DNA of 64,000 bases, taken from positions 112,787-176,786 of the forward strand of contig FJOG01000064.1 of the NCBI GenBank assembly GCA_900073065.1, in the 5' to 3' direction. The DNA is from Phialocephala subalpina. Lineage: Eukaryota > Ascomycota > Leotiomycetes > Helotiales > Mollisiaceae. The position numbers and the translations under genes were made by a program. Every line of letters begins with the position of its first letter. Positions within the stretch are counted from its first letter, which is position 1. The notes under the pieces were generated by a model. That model had not been told where the DNA came from, did no database searches, and saw nothing but the letters and a program-made list of their open reading frames with translations. This document shows, in pieces, positions 44,495-56,255 of this stretch.

Positions 44495-45526
44495 CGCCGG
44501 TCAGGGAAGGGAATCAAGGAATATGGAGGCATTGCAAGGTGTTCTTGGATTTCGGGATGGGGGCATGGCGTTTGGGAGATATGGTCCGTAGATATGGAGG
44601 AGAGATAGATGTGGTCATAGAAACATGATCCTACAATAATATCGACAGATGCTCGAAAAGCAAAGTCATAGATCACTTCACACTTCAAAGACCGAGAGAC
44701 ATTTCACCATACTGTGCACTTTAGATGAGAGGAAAGTAGAAGTCCAGTGCATTGTCATCACAATTCATTACCTAGCGTTCCAAGTCTGAACGCCTCAATT
44801 CCTTTTAGCCTCCATATTTACGTTTCAAAGGAGAACAGAACAGCCTAAGCCATCCATGAAAGAACCCGTGTCGTCTAAAGAAGAATTCGAGATGATGTAC
44901 CTTGTTCTCTTTCTCTCCCACCACACACCCCCGCCCTGGCAAGCAATCCCTCGCCCTCGGAAAAAGAAGAGAGCCTACCACCTAGGCCCTCGAATGAAAC
45001 GCTCGCAACGGTATGCTTGTTGTGCATCATACATGAAAAATACGGTACCTATAACAGGTGCAAAGAAGATCCATACATCCAGAACCTCCTCAACGATAGT
45101 TGGAGGCCGTCACCACGGCCACGACCCTCGAGATCTGATCCGACCCATGCCAACGCCTTAAGACTCAAGAGAGGTAACTTGCTTGCTCATCCGTCACGTT
45201 CGGAACCAGTTGATAGCTGTCTCCAGACGACGAGACCATCCCTCCGACGACAGCTTTGGTAGAGCTACCGCTGGCAGACCGATGACTTCGAAGACTCGTA
45301 TCGCTCCCAGGTTTCGATATAGTTTTCTGAAAGGACACCCGTCAATAGACCGCTTCAACTAACACCGAGTGACGCAACGCACGCAAGACAAGATGATGCT
45401 GATGATGAGGAGAAGAAAAAGAGTAGGTATGTGTGCGCGAGCCAACACTTCTATCCCGTGACAAACTTCCACGCATAGGGTAAAGCATCCTAAAACGCAG
45501 AATAAAGCGGCATAGTACTAAGACAA
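44495..45526. other. Convergent intergenic region
   Basis: 3' flanks of TLG1 and RTS1; short frames only. Confidence 0.55.
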
Positions 45527-47800
45527 TCATCGCTGGCTTCTGGAGGAGCCTACCGAATTTTGTCGATCGTGAGTTGGTCTTCTCTCTCTCCGATCTCCAT
45601 CCTGAAGTTTTAATGAATCCAGCCTCTTCTGATTGTCTTCGGTGATTGGGTCGAGCTCGTCAACCTTTTTCGACCGGGAGGATGATATGCTTGTCGCAGC
45701 AGGTCGGACGGCGCCGTTGGTCTTGCCTCGTTTTGCTTGCTCTTCTAATGCCTTCCATTTGTTTGCTCTTGCTGTTTCTCTGGCTTCGGCATTGTTCTGA
45801 TGCTCGGTATAGTCGTGAGAGCAGTCGTCGAAGAGTTGAGGGTTGATCTCCATGAAGAGTTTCATGGCATTATAGACCATTCCGTGGATTGTCCTTCACA
45901 GAGTCAGTAACTCACAGTGTGGAAGGAATGTTGGGGACCTACCTGTTCCAGTGACCTTTCGAGTTCTCATATAAAGGAGCAAACATAATTGGGAGAATGA
46001 TCTCGACGTTGTCGCTGACAAGGTTGCAGAAATACTCGTTGTTCCAGAAGTAGAGGGCCCGTTCTGCGACCTGGAAGTGGGGACTGGCGACTGACTTGGC
46101 GAGTTGATGGAAAAGGGGTTCTTGGACCTTGGCAAACTCTGCAGGATCCATGACTTCAAAGATGTCTTCCACTTCATTCAGGAACATCACCTCTTTCGTG
46201 CTGTTGGTCTTCGGCCAGTATCGAAGTAGCCCGAGGACAACCTAACTCGTCAGCGGAATCTTTGTCTTTGTGCCGAGATACATACCTCTTCCGTCAGTGC
46301 TGCATCCTTCTCAAGAAACTGAACAATACAATAGGCTAGTTGTGGATGATACATGCTGAGACTCTTCACTTTGTGAAGTGGGAGTAATGATCTTGTGAGG
46401 AACAGTTTATGTTCCTCCTTCAGAGGTAGCGCAAAGCCGTTGATGATGGAACCAAGGATTTCCAGTAATTCCGCAATGCCATTGAATCGTTCTGTCTCGT
46501 AAACGAATTGGAAAAAGACATTGTTGATAGATCGTCGGATGTATGACCGGAGGTTGAGGAATTTGCCATATATTCGGTGCAAGGTCGTCTTCAGGAAATC
46601 TCTCTCTCTTGGATCTTCGGAGTCGAACAACTCGAGAAGCTGGAGCACAAAGCTATGATCTATATAGGCCTTCGCGATGTTGGTATTGAAGTCCTGACTT
46701 TCGATGAACCTTAGGAAGAATTCGTACACCACTTGGATATGTGGCCAGGCGACTTCCAGAACTGGTTCGTCTTCTTCCGGGTCGAAAGCTTCTCCTTGAG
46801 GATTCATTGGCGGCGGAATTGGTCGAAAGAGATTCTTGCTGAACATGTCTACCACCCGTGGGTACATTGCTTCCGTGATGACTTGTCTGTTGTTCGCCAC
46901 GTAATCTAGCAACTCATGCAGCGCCAATCTCTTAATCTCCTTCGACTTCATATCCCCACTGGCATCATTGAAATCGAATATCACATTGCACTGATCGATT
47001 TTCTGCATGAACAGGTCTTGTCTGCGATTGGGAGGAACTTCGTGGAAACCAGGAAGCTTCTCTAGCTCTCTTTGTGGGGAAATGTCGAATCGGGAGGAAT
47101 GCTGTCTCTTCGGAGTTCTGATGCCCTCTGGGACATCTTTCGGGGTTGTCTGCAGGCGATCAAACATCAAGGACTTCTGGCCGGCCTTGGGAGGAGCAAG
47201 GTCGTGGGGCATTGTTTCGGCAGAGCCTGGAGGAGGAATGTGCTAGGAGGTGGAGGATTAGCCTTACATTCTAGATGCGGGGATGTGGGCACATAAGCTT
47301 ACCGGCGCGCTGGGACTAATAATGACACTCGGGGGCAGCTGCCCATGGCGGTTGGGGGTTCCAGGCCCACCGGCTGGTGGACCACCACTCATACCGTTGA
47401 ATCGGTCCTGCCCGCCAATATGTCCTGGGTTGAGTGAATTGATAGAACCGGACTGAGGCTGGAGAGCTGGACTTGAAGTATTTGCATTCGAAGCACCGCC
47501 GTCGTTGGGAGGGAGTGGTTTATTCCGAGGATCATTGAGCGTTGTAGTGGATGAAGATGGGGTCGTTATTGGGGATTGTGCGGCTTCTCTCGCGGAATTT
47601 GACTGTGACGGCGACGAAGTTCCATCCTTAGATTCCCCCTTGTTCTTAGATTTTGAAGATTTGTTTGGGTCTTTGGCGCGCGAGAGCTGATCATGCTGAA
47701 CGAGTTAGCAAATGTTATACGTATATCTGAGTTGCAAGAGGCATTCCTTGCATAACTAGTTCTCGGGATGACTTACAACTCTTTGCCTGAAGCCTTTCAT
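45527..47800 (-). CDS. RTS1: PP2A regulatory subunit B56 (Rts1)
   Basis: Exons 47800-47777, 47695-47303, 47242-46286, 46241-45943 and 45893-45527 join to 679 residues. The 24-nt first exon encodes MKGFRQRV, the conserved start of fungal Rts1, and continues [18 protein letters not shown] Ser/Pro-rich N-terminal region is followed by the B56 HEAT-like domain with blocks [76 protein letters not shown] and [21 protein letters not shown] basic disordered tail ends the protein. The subunit directs protein phosphatase 2A to targets in cell-cycle control and stress response. Intact; introns of 44-81 bp. Confidence 0.95.
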
Positions 47801-48904
47801 CTTGAATAGCTGTCAAGCTTATGTCTCAGGTTTCCCGTCTGCGGGACAATGTCTCACTGCGGAGAAGCCACGCTTCAAGTGAATTCGAAGCTTGCGAGTC
47901 CGATGTACTCCAGCCTGCCTTTCGTCCTAGGAGAGCGGAGAGGGCTTCTTCGGCGTTAATGGCACAAATTTGTCTGATGTCGTGCTAAATTTCAAAAGAC
48001 CCTCGTGGCAATATTCGTATGTGTCCACTCGCGCAATGGTGACGCTGTGAATGGAAGCACTTTCGAAAAGAAAGTGATGCTACACAGAGTGGCCGAGCGT
48101 GTGGGTCCGCAAAGGAGTCGCCGTTTGCTAATCTCTCGAGTTCAGGGCAAGCAGCCTTGTACAAGTGCTAGCTGCCAAAGTCGTAAAGGTGCGCGTCGTG
48201 AATATGAATCATGCGAAGAGGATAATATCGACGTGTTACGTACTATTGTAGAGTTGACGTTGTGGATTTTCGCGCCTCGAGCTTCGTGGTCTGCATGATG
48301 GCAGTGCAGTCAGTGAAATGTCCCGCCAAAGCCAACGGCCCAAACCTCAACATCAGAGGAGTCAACGACTCACAAACAATTGCCAGGTATGCCAGACTGT
48401 CTTCCAAGTATATCCGAGCTATGGCGATCAACAAGCAGCCTGCTCTGTTGATGGGTCGTGCAATGCGGGCGGTGAATCGAGTGCTATCCTTCCGCGTCTC
48501 CTTTGGATGCGGTTGAAGTTGACAAAAGAAAGCCCACGCGTCCGGCGCAACCCAAGCTTCAAGAGCCAGAGAGGAGAAAGTCTGCGAAAAGATTCGACGA
48601 TAGTTGAGTGCTCAATGGACGTCTTCCAACTCTGTTCACATAGGAGCTGGGCTGGGCAATTCGGTTCCCCTCCACGATCGTTGCGCCTAAAATTGGCGCT
48701 AGCACGGGCACTTTGTGGAAGCTTGACCTGATTGGGCGTCGAGGAGCTCTACATCATTTTAGCAGCTTGAGAATACAAATACAACACAATCCTAGACCTG
48801 TCGAAATCTGGATTCACAATATCAACTGCCTTCATGTATTTCCACACTTACTGTTGATGCAACTTGTGCGCGATTCTCTGGGAAAGCAAAATCCTGCTTT
48901 GACC
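47801..48904. promoter_or_regulatory. Divergent 5' region, RTS1 / TFC1
   Basis: About 1.1 kb between two start codons. Short plus-strand frames at 48005-48731 have no recognisable content. Confidence 0.45.
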
Positions 48905-51349
48905 ATGGACGAAGGCGCGGCTCCCGTCTTCAAGGTCCCGGAGAGGGAGATCATTGCAGTTGAGCATCCTATGATCGTACAGAATATTGACAATGGGATT
49001 AAAACATTTGGGAACAATCACCCATTCCAAAGAGTAAGTCTATCCCGTCCACTTTACATAGATCTTGCAGCTATTCTCCACATTCAAGTCTCGTGACTTG
49101 CGCCTGAGCAGCATGCTAATTACTTGTAGATTGTTGAGTCTTCTGATGCACAAGACATAGTACCTCTCTATCTTCGATACGATGACCCCATGGTAGTTCC
49201 AATCTATTCACATAATAGTGCAACAAACAACCTTCTCTTGAAGATCACAGTACCTAAGCGCATAGGGAAGAAACGCAAGAGAGGAACTCAAGAACCAAGC
49301 ACTGGTGAAGATGGATGGATACGTTTGGCGGATGATGATCGTGACCCTTACCACGTACAGTCCCATTCAAGGATGGACAAGCCCGCCAGCTTGTTGCGCA
49401 AGCTCCGTGATAACAAAGGGAAATACGCTGTCGAAGTAGCTGGAGAAGTCACACAGAGTCACAGATATCGAGGTAAGTTGCTCGCAATCTTTACAGATAA
49501 GATGCTGATCTAGCCAAGGTATCTCTGATTTCCATCATTCTACAAGCAACACGGTGTTCATGCCAAAATTCCGAGACACGGCCCTTGCTGGTAATGGTTC
49601 GTATTCAACTCATCTCTTGAAGATTTGAATTCATCCGCTTACTACGTCATAGCCGACAAGCTTCGCGAGTTCAAGTTGGATCCTAGCAGAGGATGGAAGC
49701 CAAATGAAGACTTCTTGCCTGGCCCCATTCTGACAACACATACGATACCATTCAACTGGGGCTGGCATCAAAATCCCAACATCTTCGAGGAAACCGACCA
49801 AGCTACGGGGCAAGTTAAACTTGTCAATCGCCAGGGTGTCAAGAAAACCAAGCTAGAGTATCTAAGCAAGGATACTTCTTCCATACCCATGGGACCGCAC
49901 ATGTCTGATCCAATTGACAATCCAGAACTTCTCCAGCTGATTATGGATCTTCGGCAAGCCTTAGAGGAACGGCCTCTCTACACCCGCAGAGCGTTGGTAA
50001 ACCGTGTCGGCAGCTCTCCAGACCTTTACCTGTTCAAAGACGCTCTTCAACATGTTGGATACCAGTTCAAGGGCGGCCCCTTTCGTGATTGTGTTATCAA
50101 ATTTGGAGTGGATCCCAGGTCTGACCCCAAATACCGCCAGTACCAAACCCTCTTCTTCAAACTCTATGAGGAAGAGGAGAAGGTCGAAGGAATGCAATGG
50201 AAAGATGTTCGCACGAGTTACAATATTTCGAAAAAGGGAGCAACGAAGGAGGATCGAGAGAGTCACATTTTCGACGGCAAAACACTTGTTCTGGATGGCA
50301 AGATCTGGCAGATGTGTGATATCACCGACCCGTTGATGGCTCGACTCGTGGAGGACTCACCGTATCGAGACAAGTGCGACAATGATATGGATGGCTGGTT
50401 TCCCGAAGGTTCCATGGCAAAAATCAGAGCTATCATGAAGGTGAAATTAGTCGGGGTACGAATCCAGAAAGATTTGAGGGACGAGGATTTTGCAAATGCG
50501 CTTGCACATCCAGATTTCGTTCCCGGAAGGACAAGCAAAAGGATATATGTTCCTGTTCCGGATATTCGTCTTACACCTGCCGAAATCGAGGACTTGAAGC
50601 AGAGAGGTCTATACAAGATTGTTCAGTCTAGCGGGATTTCAAAGAAAAATGATAATGGCAAACCACGAGCCGCGAGAATTCGCAAGCATAACAACCTTCC
50701 CGCTCCCAAAAGAAAATCCAGGAAAAGGGCATTGCCAGGACCACCGAAGCAGAACAAGCGCTCCATGCCGGAAGTCAGCACAGCTCCAGCTTCTTGGAAT
50801 CTTCCTTCCAATCCCGATCTTGATCCCAGTCGTGATAACGAACAATCTGCTTCCGATGCACCAATTGCGTCTATAGAGAACGACATGGAAATAGATGACG
50901 TTGAGGAAGATGAGGAAGATTCCGGGAGCGATGAAGACGAGGAAACTGATATCGAACAAGATGAAATATCAGACGGAGCTGGAGATGGCTATGATAGCGA
51001 TGGGCCTGATATCGAAAGGGACGAGATGCAGGAGAGGCCTGGAGTTGGGGTTGGAGCTTCTAGTAACCGTGATCGCGGGGAAGGAGAAACATCGGGCGGG
51101 GTTACCATTGAAGCCGGTCATCAAAGACCTAGGCGGGGAACGTTCAGCACCGTTGAAGCAGTCCATGATCAGGGAAGAGGAGCGACATCGCATCGCGCTC
51201 CGACAGGCCACGGTCATGATCTTGTAGACGATAATCTCGAAGGAGATGATCTCGACGGCTACAGCGACACCACAGACAGCGTCGACTATTCACTCGTCTA
51301 CCCTCCAGTTCAGTACGGCAGTAGGAGTCTGAGCAGAGCTCCTGAATAA
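48905..51349 (+). CDS. TFC1: TFIIIC subunit Tfc1 (tau95, GTF3C5-like)
   Basis: Exons 48905-49033, 49130-49472, 49519-49596 and 49623-51349 join to 758 residues. The start MDEGAAPVFKVPEREIIAVE leads into HPMIVQNIDNGIKTFG, the N-terminal dimerisation block of this subunit. The Tau95 DNA-binding domain spans RPLYTRRALVNRV, LYLFKDALQHVGYQFKGGPF, CVIKFGVDPRSDPKYRQYQT and GMQWKDVRTSY. After a basic stretch comes a long acidic, disordered tail (IDDVEEDEEDSGSDEDEE). The protein belongs to the tau-A module, which contacts the A box of tRNA genes and helps recruit TFIIIB for RNA polymerase III. Intact, length within the fungal range. Confidence 0.93.
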
Positions 51350-51812
51350 TCGTAATAGCAATCACATATGCATTGTTTGGCACCTCTATCTTAAGTCTTC
51401 GCGACCCCCAAATCCACTATCTCCTTCTCTCGAATTTATCCGAGACCTCAAATCTCATCCACTTCTTGGCTTCGCTTCCCTTTTTTTTTCCTTCCGTACG
51501 CCACAACCTTCGCTTCGCCCCCTCACCTATCACGGCAAGCGCCATGTTTCTGTACCCCTTTGTACCACTCAACTCCAACTCAATATTTCCATTTTGAGCA
51601 CACGATCAATATCCACCACGGAAAAATTAACTTTCATCCCCTGTGTAACCTTACGATCCTGACATCATGGCTGGATCCGAGCTGGGAAAAGTAAAATAGG
51701 GCGTACCGTGTTTATCTCGACCCCTCGATAAAATGTCGATAATAGTGATGCACTCCCATATCTCTCGACAGGAAGGCGTGCGTTCTTTGTTCTCTGTTAT
51801 TGTTGTGTTAAG
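51350..51812. other. Intergenic
   Basis: 3' flank of TFC1 and 5' flank of the secreted-protein gene. Pyrimidine-rich patch near 51480-51495; no gene seen. Confidence 0.5.
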
Positions 51813-52396
51813 ATGTTCCTCTCGCTCCCGCCGCCGTCACTGTTGATCGCCTCGATATTTTTGTTGTCGATGCCTGACTTGGTACCTGCTCCAAAGATTA
51901 AGTTGAGTGATATGCCTTTGTACGTCCAACTCTCTTTGCATTCAATTCAATTCAGTCCAGACTCAGCCCCTTCTGTCGACTGCCCAAATCTGTAGTGTAG
52001 AGTATCTTGGGATCGTTCAAACGATTCAAAGAGACTTCTCTTGTGGGCCACAGCTGACAACCCAACAGACTAGCAACATTCTTCCCCGAAGAAAACTACT
52101 TCGGCTTCTCCTTTCCCATAACAGGATTATACGATTATTGCTACAACTACCACGGACACGTGGAGTCTATCATGCTAGGCCAAATAACCCAATACTGCGA
52201 CCTCTACTCTGTTCTTGACTGCGGCGAAGACGAAGATAGATTCGTCTCCGACGATATCCCCTACATCCCGATCTCAGGCTCAACACCAAGATTGATGGAC
52301 GATGAGATTACGGGAGTTGGCTTTGGGAATGTAAGGAGTGTGAGGTGTTTCATTGATCGGGGGATGGAGAAGGAGTTGAAGGAGAAAGTTAAATGA
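51813..52396 (+). CDS. Small secreted protein with four cysteines
   Basis: Exons 51813-51919 and 52069-52396, joined across a 149-bp intron, give 144 residues in phase. The start MFLSLPPPSLLIASIFLLS reads as a signal peptide, probably cleaved near VPA. The mature part opens ATFFPEENYFGFSFP and has four cysteines (DYCYN, QYCDL, LDCGE, VRCFI), enough for two disulfides. The C-terminus is charged (EKELKEKVK). I recognise no family. The continuous frame in both exons, good splice ends and clear signal peptide support a real gene. Function open: extracellular, possibly host- or wall-directed. Confidence 0.6.
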
Positions 52397-52812
52397 GAAA
52401 GAAAAACAAATTGAGGGGTAGCATGTCATGAGGACTTGAGGGAGAGGGAGGAGGGCGTCTCGGGGAAGGAGATCGGAGATGAAGAGGGGCGTTTGAAGGC
52501 GTTGGAGTTGGGAAAGAAGGAGGGTGGAGGCTCCAGGAGGCGCAGAGCTATACGCAGGGAGTTGGAGGAAGAAGGAAGCTCCGGCACCTTGACACAAACC
52601 CACGGGATACAACACTTTGGGAGAGAAGTCAACCTAAGTCAACCTGCTCTGAGGCTTATGGCGGTACAATATTGGAAGGAAACATGCTGAGCACAGATGA
52701 AACAGGCCAACGATCGTCATCTCAGAGTCCGACCTCGCATAGCAAAACCACAAGATGTTGAAATTTTACTGCGTCCTGTTGGATAACGAACAAGCCACAT
52801 GAACTTAACCCT
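52397..52812. other. Intergenic
   Basis: Purine-rich 3' flank of the secreted-protein gene (about 52430-52580); no gene seen. Confidence 0.5.
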
Positions 52813-53497
52813 TCAGTATGAAACATTATTTTGCAGACCTTGTCGGCAAGTATGGCACTCCCACAACCAACTCCGTCTTATTTTCTTTCCACAAAGGTCA
52901 AGGCACCTCCAACTACGTTGATAAAAGTGACGCTTGGCTTTTGGAGCCGAGGCTGGCACCTCAGTCGCCAACCTCGTTTTCTGTTCTTCGAATTCTCTAG
53001 TTTTCCTTTCCAGCTTTTCCATCTGTTCCTTGAGCTGTGTTTCAAGACGAGATTTCTCTGCAAGATTGTAAGCACCATCATGGTATGCCGAGCTATAGAT
53101 GACAACGTACGCTGTTTATGTGCAGCCTTCATTTCGCCTTGGTGGCTTCCAACTCGGCCTTGTAACGAGCAGCGATCGCAGTCAGTCCTGCACGAACGGC
53201 TGCACCAACCTCCGTTTCGTCAAGAGTCTTGCCACCCGCCAACTCCTCCTGCAACTGCAAAATCATGGTATTCATCATGAGAAAGATTTTGACCAAGGCT
53301 CTGGCCGTGTCCGGATTGGTGGAAACGCGATGGTCGACACTAGAGCCACGCTCAATGAGAGATTTCCAATACTGATCTGCAAGCTCGACCTCTCTTGCTC
53401 CTCCTTCTTGTTCCGAGACCTTATTCCGTATCGTCGTCGCGAGGATGACATTGCCGAGGTTCTAGGCACCGCTCTTGAACATGTTGAGATTCTCCAT
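52813..53497 (-). pseudogene. Decayed gene with coiled-coil C-terminus
   Basis: From a candidate ATG at 53497 the frame reads MENLNMFKSGA and meets TAG at 53462-53464. It then continues with coherent protein-like sequence (ADQYWKSLIERGSSVDHRVS, ARALVKIFLMMNTMILQLQE, EVGAAVRAGLTAIAARYKAE). Near 53131 a TGA intervenes; shifting one base restores a heptad-like stretch (MKAAHKQ). A normal intron (53058-53110) joins this to a coiled coil (LETQLKEQMEKLERKTREFE) that runs on to 52813. One nonsense change and one apparent frameshift indicate a pseudogene; assembly errors or a missed intron are the alternatives. I do not recognise the family. Confidence 0.45.
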
Positions 53498-54298
53498 TGA
53501 CCCCTCTGATCTTCGAACTCGTAGCCTCATTATTGAATCGCCAAAAGCCACATGAAAGCCCTATTCCTACTCGAATTTAATATACTCTAATAAATCTCAT
53601 CAATTCATGCACTCTTCCCAAAAGAAACATATGCAGGTAGAATTTCGAGGCTACGCCCGGCTACAATGGTATGCGGAGCAGCGGAAGACTTCCTGACTTT
53701 ATCTCCAATGATTCGAAACCGTAACCACACCGTGTCATCGTCAATACTTCCTCCTCAACCTTACCAAGGGTCAGCGAATACGCTTACCAGAAAAGATATT
53801 ATCTGACAATCCCGCTTCCCAGTACGTCGAAATCGGCTAGCCTAGGACATAAAACACAGAACGAAGAAGGGCCTTGAGAAGACACCAGGATCCAGATGCT
53901 ATTGGTAACACCAGAAGGATGTCCTCTTGCTGATATTCTGGTGTTGCGTAGCTATCGTTACACTAATACGAGAGCTGATGAGATTGACACACCTTGTGCG
54001 AGGTCAACTGGCATGTGGCGGGGCGCCAAGGACGAAACCTAGGGGGACGGAAGGACATAGGTATGATGAAGCAAACATATTGCACGCGTAGTCAAGAATC
54101 ACAAAGATAGAAGAGTAAAGTTGATGTAAATCAAAGCAATTCATTTTCATATTATCGTCAAGAAAGCACATCCGCAGAGAGCAAGAATATTGGTATCATT
54201 CCGTCCCCGAAACACCAGCTTCATCCCAGCCGAAGCAACGTTCGAAAATCTCCTAGCATCTGCCCATCCATTAATATCATAACCATTGATACAAACCC
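53498..54298. other. Intergenic, no recognised gene
   Basis: About 800 bp, including the 3' flank of PTR2. Nothing recognised. Confidence 0.55.
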
Positions 54299-56255
54299 TC
54301 ACATCTTCTCCTTGATCTCAATCGGTTCTGGAGCAGGATGAACATCCTCCACATCCTTATTCGTAGCCTCAAGATGTCCGACGGGCAACATGTTCAGATG
54401 ATCTTCCTCGTGGTCCAATCTTCTGTATTGGAACCAGAAACAAACACCACCAACGAAAGCCAAGACTCCCATGACACCATAGTTCCACACGAGCAAAGGA
54501 TCCGCGCTCAGAGAAACGAAAGCTTCGCCCAATGCGGCTGAGATGGCTGACATGAAGAGATTGACTGCCATGACGAGGGAACGCATGTTCTTCGGTGCCT
54601 TGGAGAATGCGTATTCGAGGGTAGTGATGGAGGCGAAGATCTCGGAGATAGCGATCAGGACGTATGCACCAGTTTGGGCCCAAACGTTGATGCTGACAGT
54701 AGGACATGGGTCACCGTTAGGAAGGGACAGGGAGGCGTGGTTTCCGCAGACGGACTTCTTGTAGATGTAGGCTTGGATGACAGCGGCCCAGACCATGGCT
54801 GCAGCTCCAGTGAAGAATCCGGCGGCGATCTTCTTGATGGGTGTGAAGTTTATCTTGTTCTTTCGGAGTAAGGGGTAGATGAATAGATCGCAGATTGGGA
54901 TCAAGATGATAAGTGCGAAAGGGTCGAGATTGGAAAGTACATCGTTGGGAAGGCCATTCAACTGCATGACGGCGGCTTGAGATGTCAGGTTGTTGTTGAG
55001 CTGGTTGTATGTGAGCCAGTAGAGGGGCATCCACAAAAAGACAGAGCAAGCGGCGAATCCACGACCAACTTCGTCAACCCATTGATCATCGAATGTCATC
55101 CATCGAGGTCGATTTTCGGGGGAGATAGCAGAGGGCTTGACTTTCTCCCAGAACGTACCGCTGTTGAGGTTCTTCCAGGTAGTGACGGGATTGATAGACC
55201 AGCAGCCTTTGTTTGCCATGATGAAGAGTGCTGTAGCCTTTCCAAGGACAGAGCCTTCAGGTGGTGTTCGGACGTACTTGTCGCGGCAATACCAGACAAC
55301 TAAGGGGCAAATACAAAGGAGGATTGTTGGCAACAAGAAGGACAAGTAGAATCCGACGTACTTCTCGGCATAGACCATACCGATTTGGCCCACCAATGCT
55401 CCGATGTTAATGAAGAGGTAGAAGTAATGGTAAACTCTGCTCTGGGTGACCGTGGGATCGTGGATGACTCGCTCTCCTGACGGCAATTCCTTAACAACCA
55501 TCTTTGTGAGGTGCAATTGCTCGGCAATCAGGGGAGAGATGTTGGACTTGAAGGAGCCGGTGCCGACGCCCATGATGATCAGACCGATGAGGAAGCAGGC
55601 CAGAGAGTTCTTCGGGTGCACGATGACGGGTGGAATTGCGGACATGACAAGAATGATATGGCCGACAATCGCAATGCCAAGAGCCCAGCAGATGGTCTTG
55701 TAGCGTCCGAGATAGGTATCTGCAACGTAGGCGCCGAACAACGGGAGGAGGTAGACCCAGAATTGATTGAAGGTTCCAATTCCGGTAGAAGCTTGTTGAC
55801 CCATGTTAAGTGCACCAGATTGACCTCCAAAGCCGGCTCCTGTCTTCGATCCGTCGGGAAGTGGCTGTTGGATGAAGTTCGTGACTATCAAAACGGGTCA
55901 GTAGAGTTCGTAGAGGAAATCGCAAAAGTTCCTTGTACTCACAGACAACAGTGGTTCCATAGTAGCTGAAACGTTCACAGAGTTCGACGAACGCGAGAGT
56001 GTAAACCTTCCATGGGATATGGTCCGCAACTCTGCGCAGAGTATGAAGTTCTTCTTCAGTTGGGTACTCTCCTTCATTGCTCCCGTCATCGCTGTTGTAC
56101 TCGTCTGCGAAGTAGTGGGTAGCCTTTCCTGCTACGACTGGCGGTGGCTCGACTTCGTGGATTGCCTCGGGGCCTTCATGTCTGAAGTCAGGCGGAAGAG
56201 CAAGAGCGGGGTCCATCTTTGCGCCCGCAGACGCATCGTCAATGTTTCCAGGCAT
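54299..56255 (-). CDS. PTR2: POT-family peptide transporter (PTR2-like)
   Basis: Exons 56255-55943 and 55884-54299 join to 632 residues. ATG 56255 was chosen because upstream codons in the frame look like leader. A cytosolic acidic N-terminus precedes the first helix with the POT signature LCERFSYYGTTVV. A second signature region follows at FWVYLLPLFGAYVADTYLGR, then GVGTGSFKSNISPLIAEQ and YHYFYLFINIGALVGQIG. About twelve hydrophobic segments follow, with a large extracellular or cytosolic loop holding NRPRWMTFDDQWVDEVGRGF and a final acidic tail. These are proton-coupled symporters for di- and tripeptides in the plasma membrane, and in yeast they are induced by the N-end-rule pathway. Intact. 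Confidence 0.93.
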
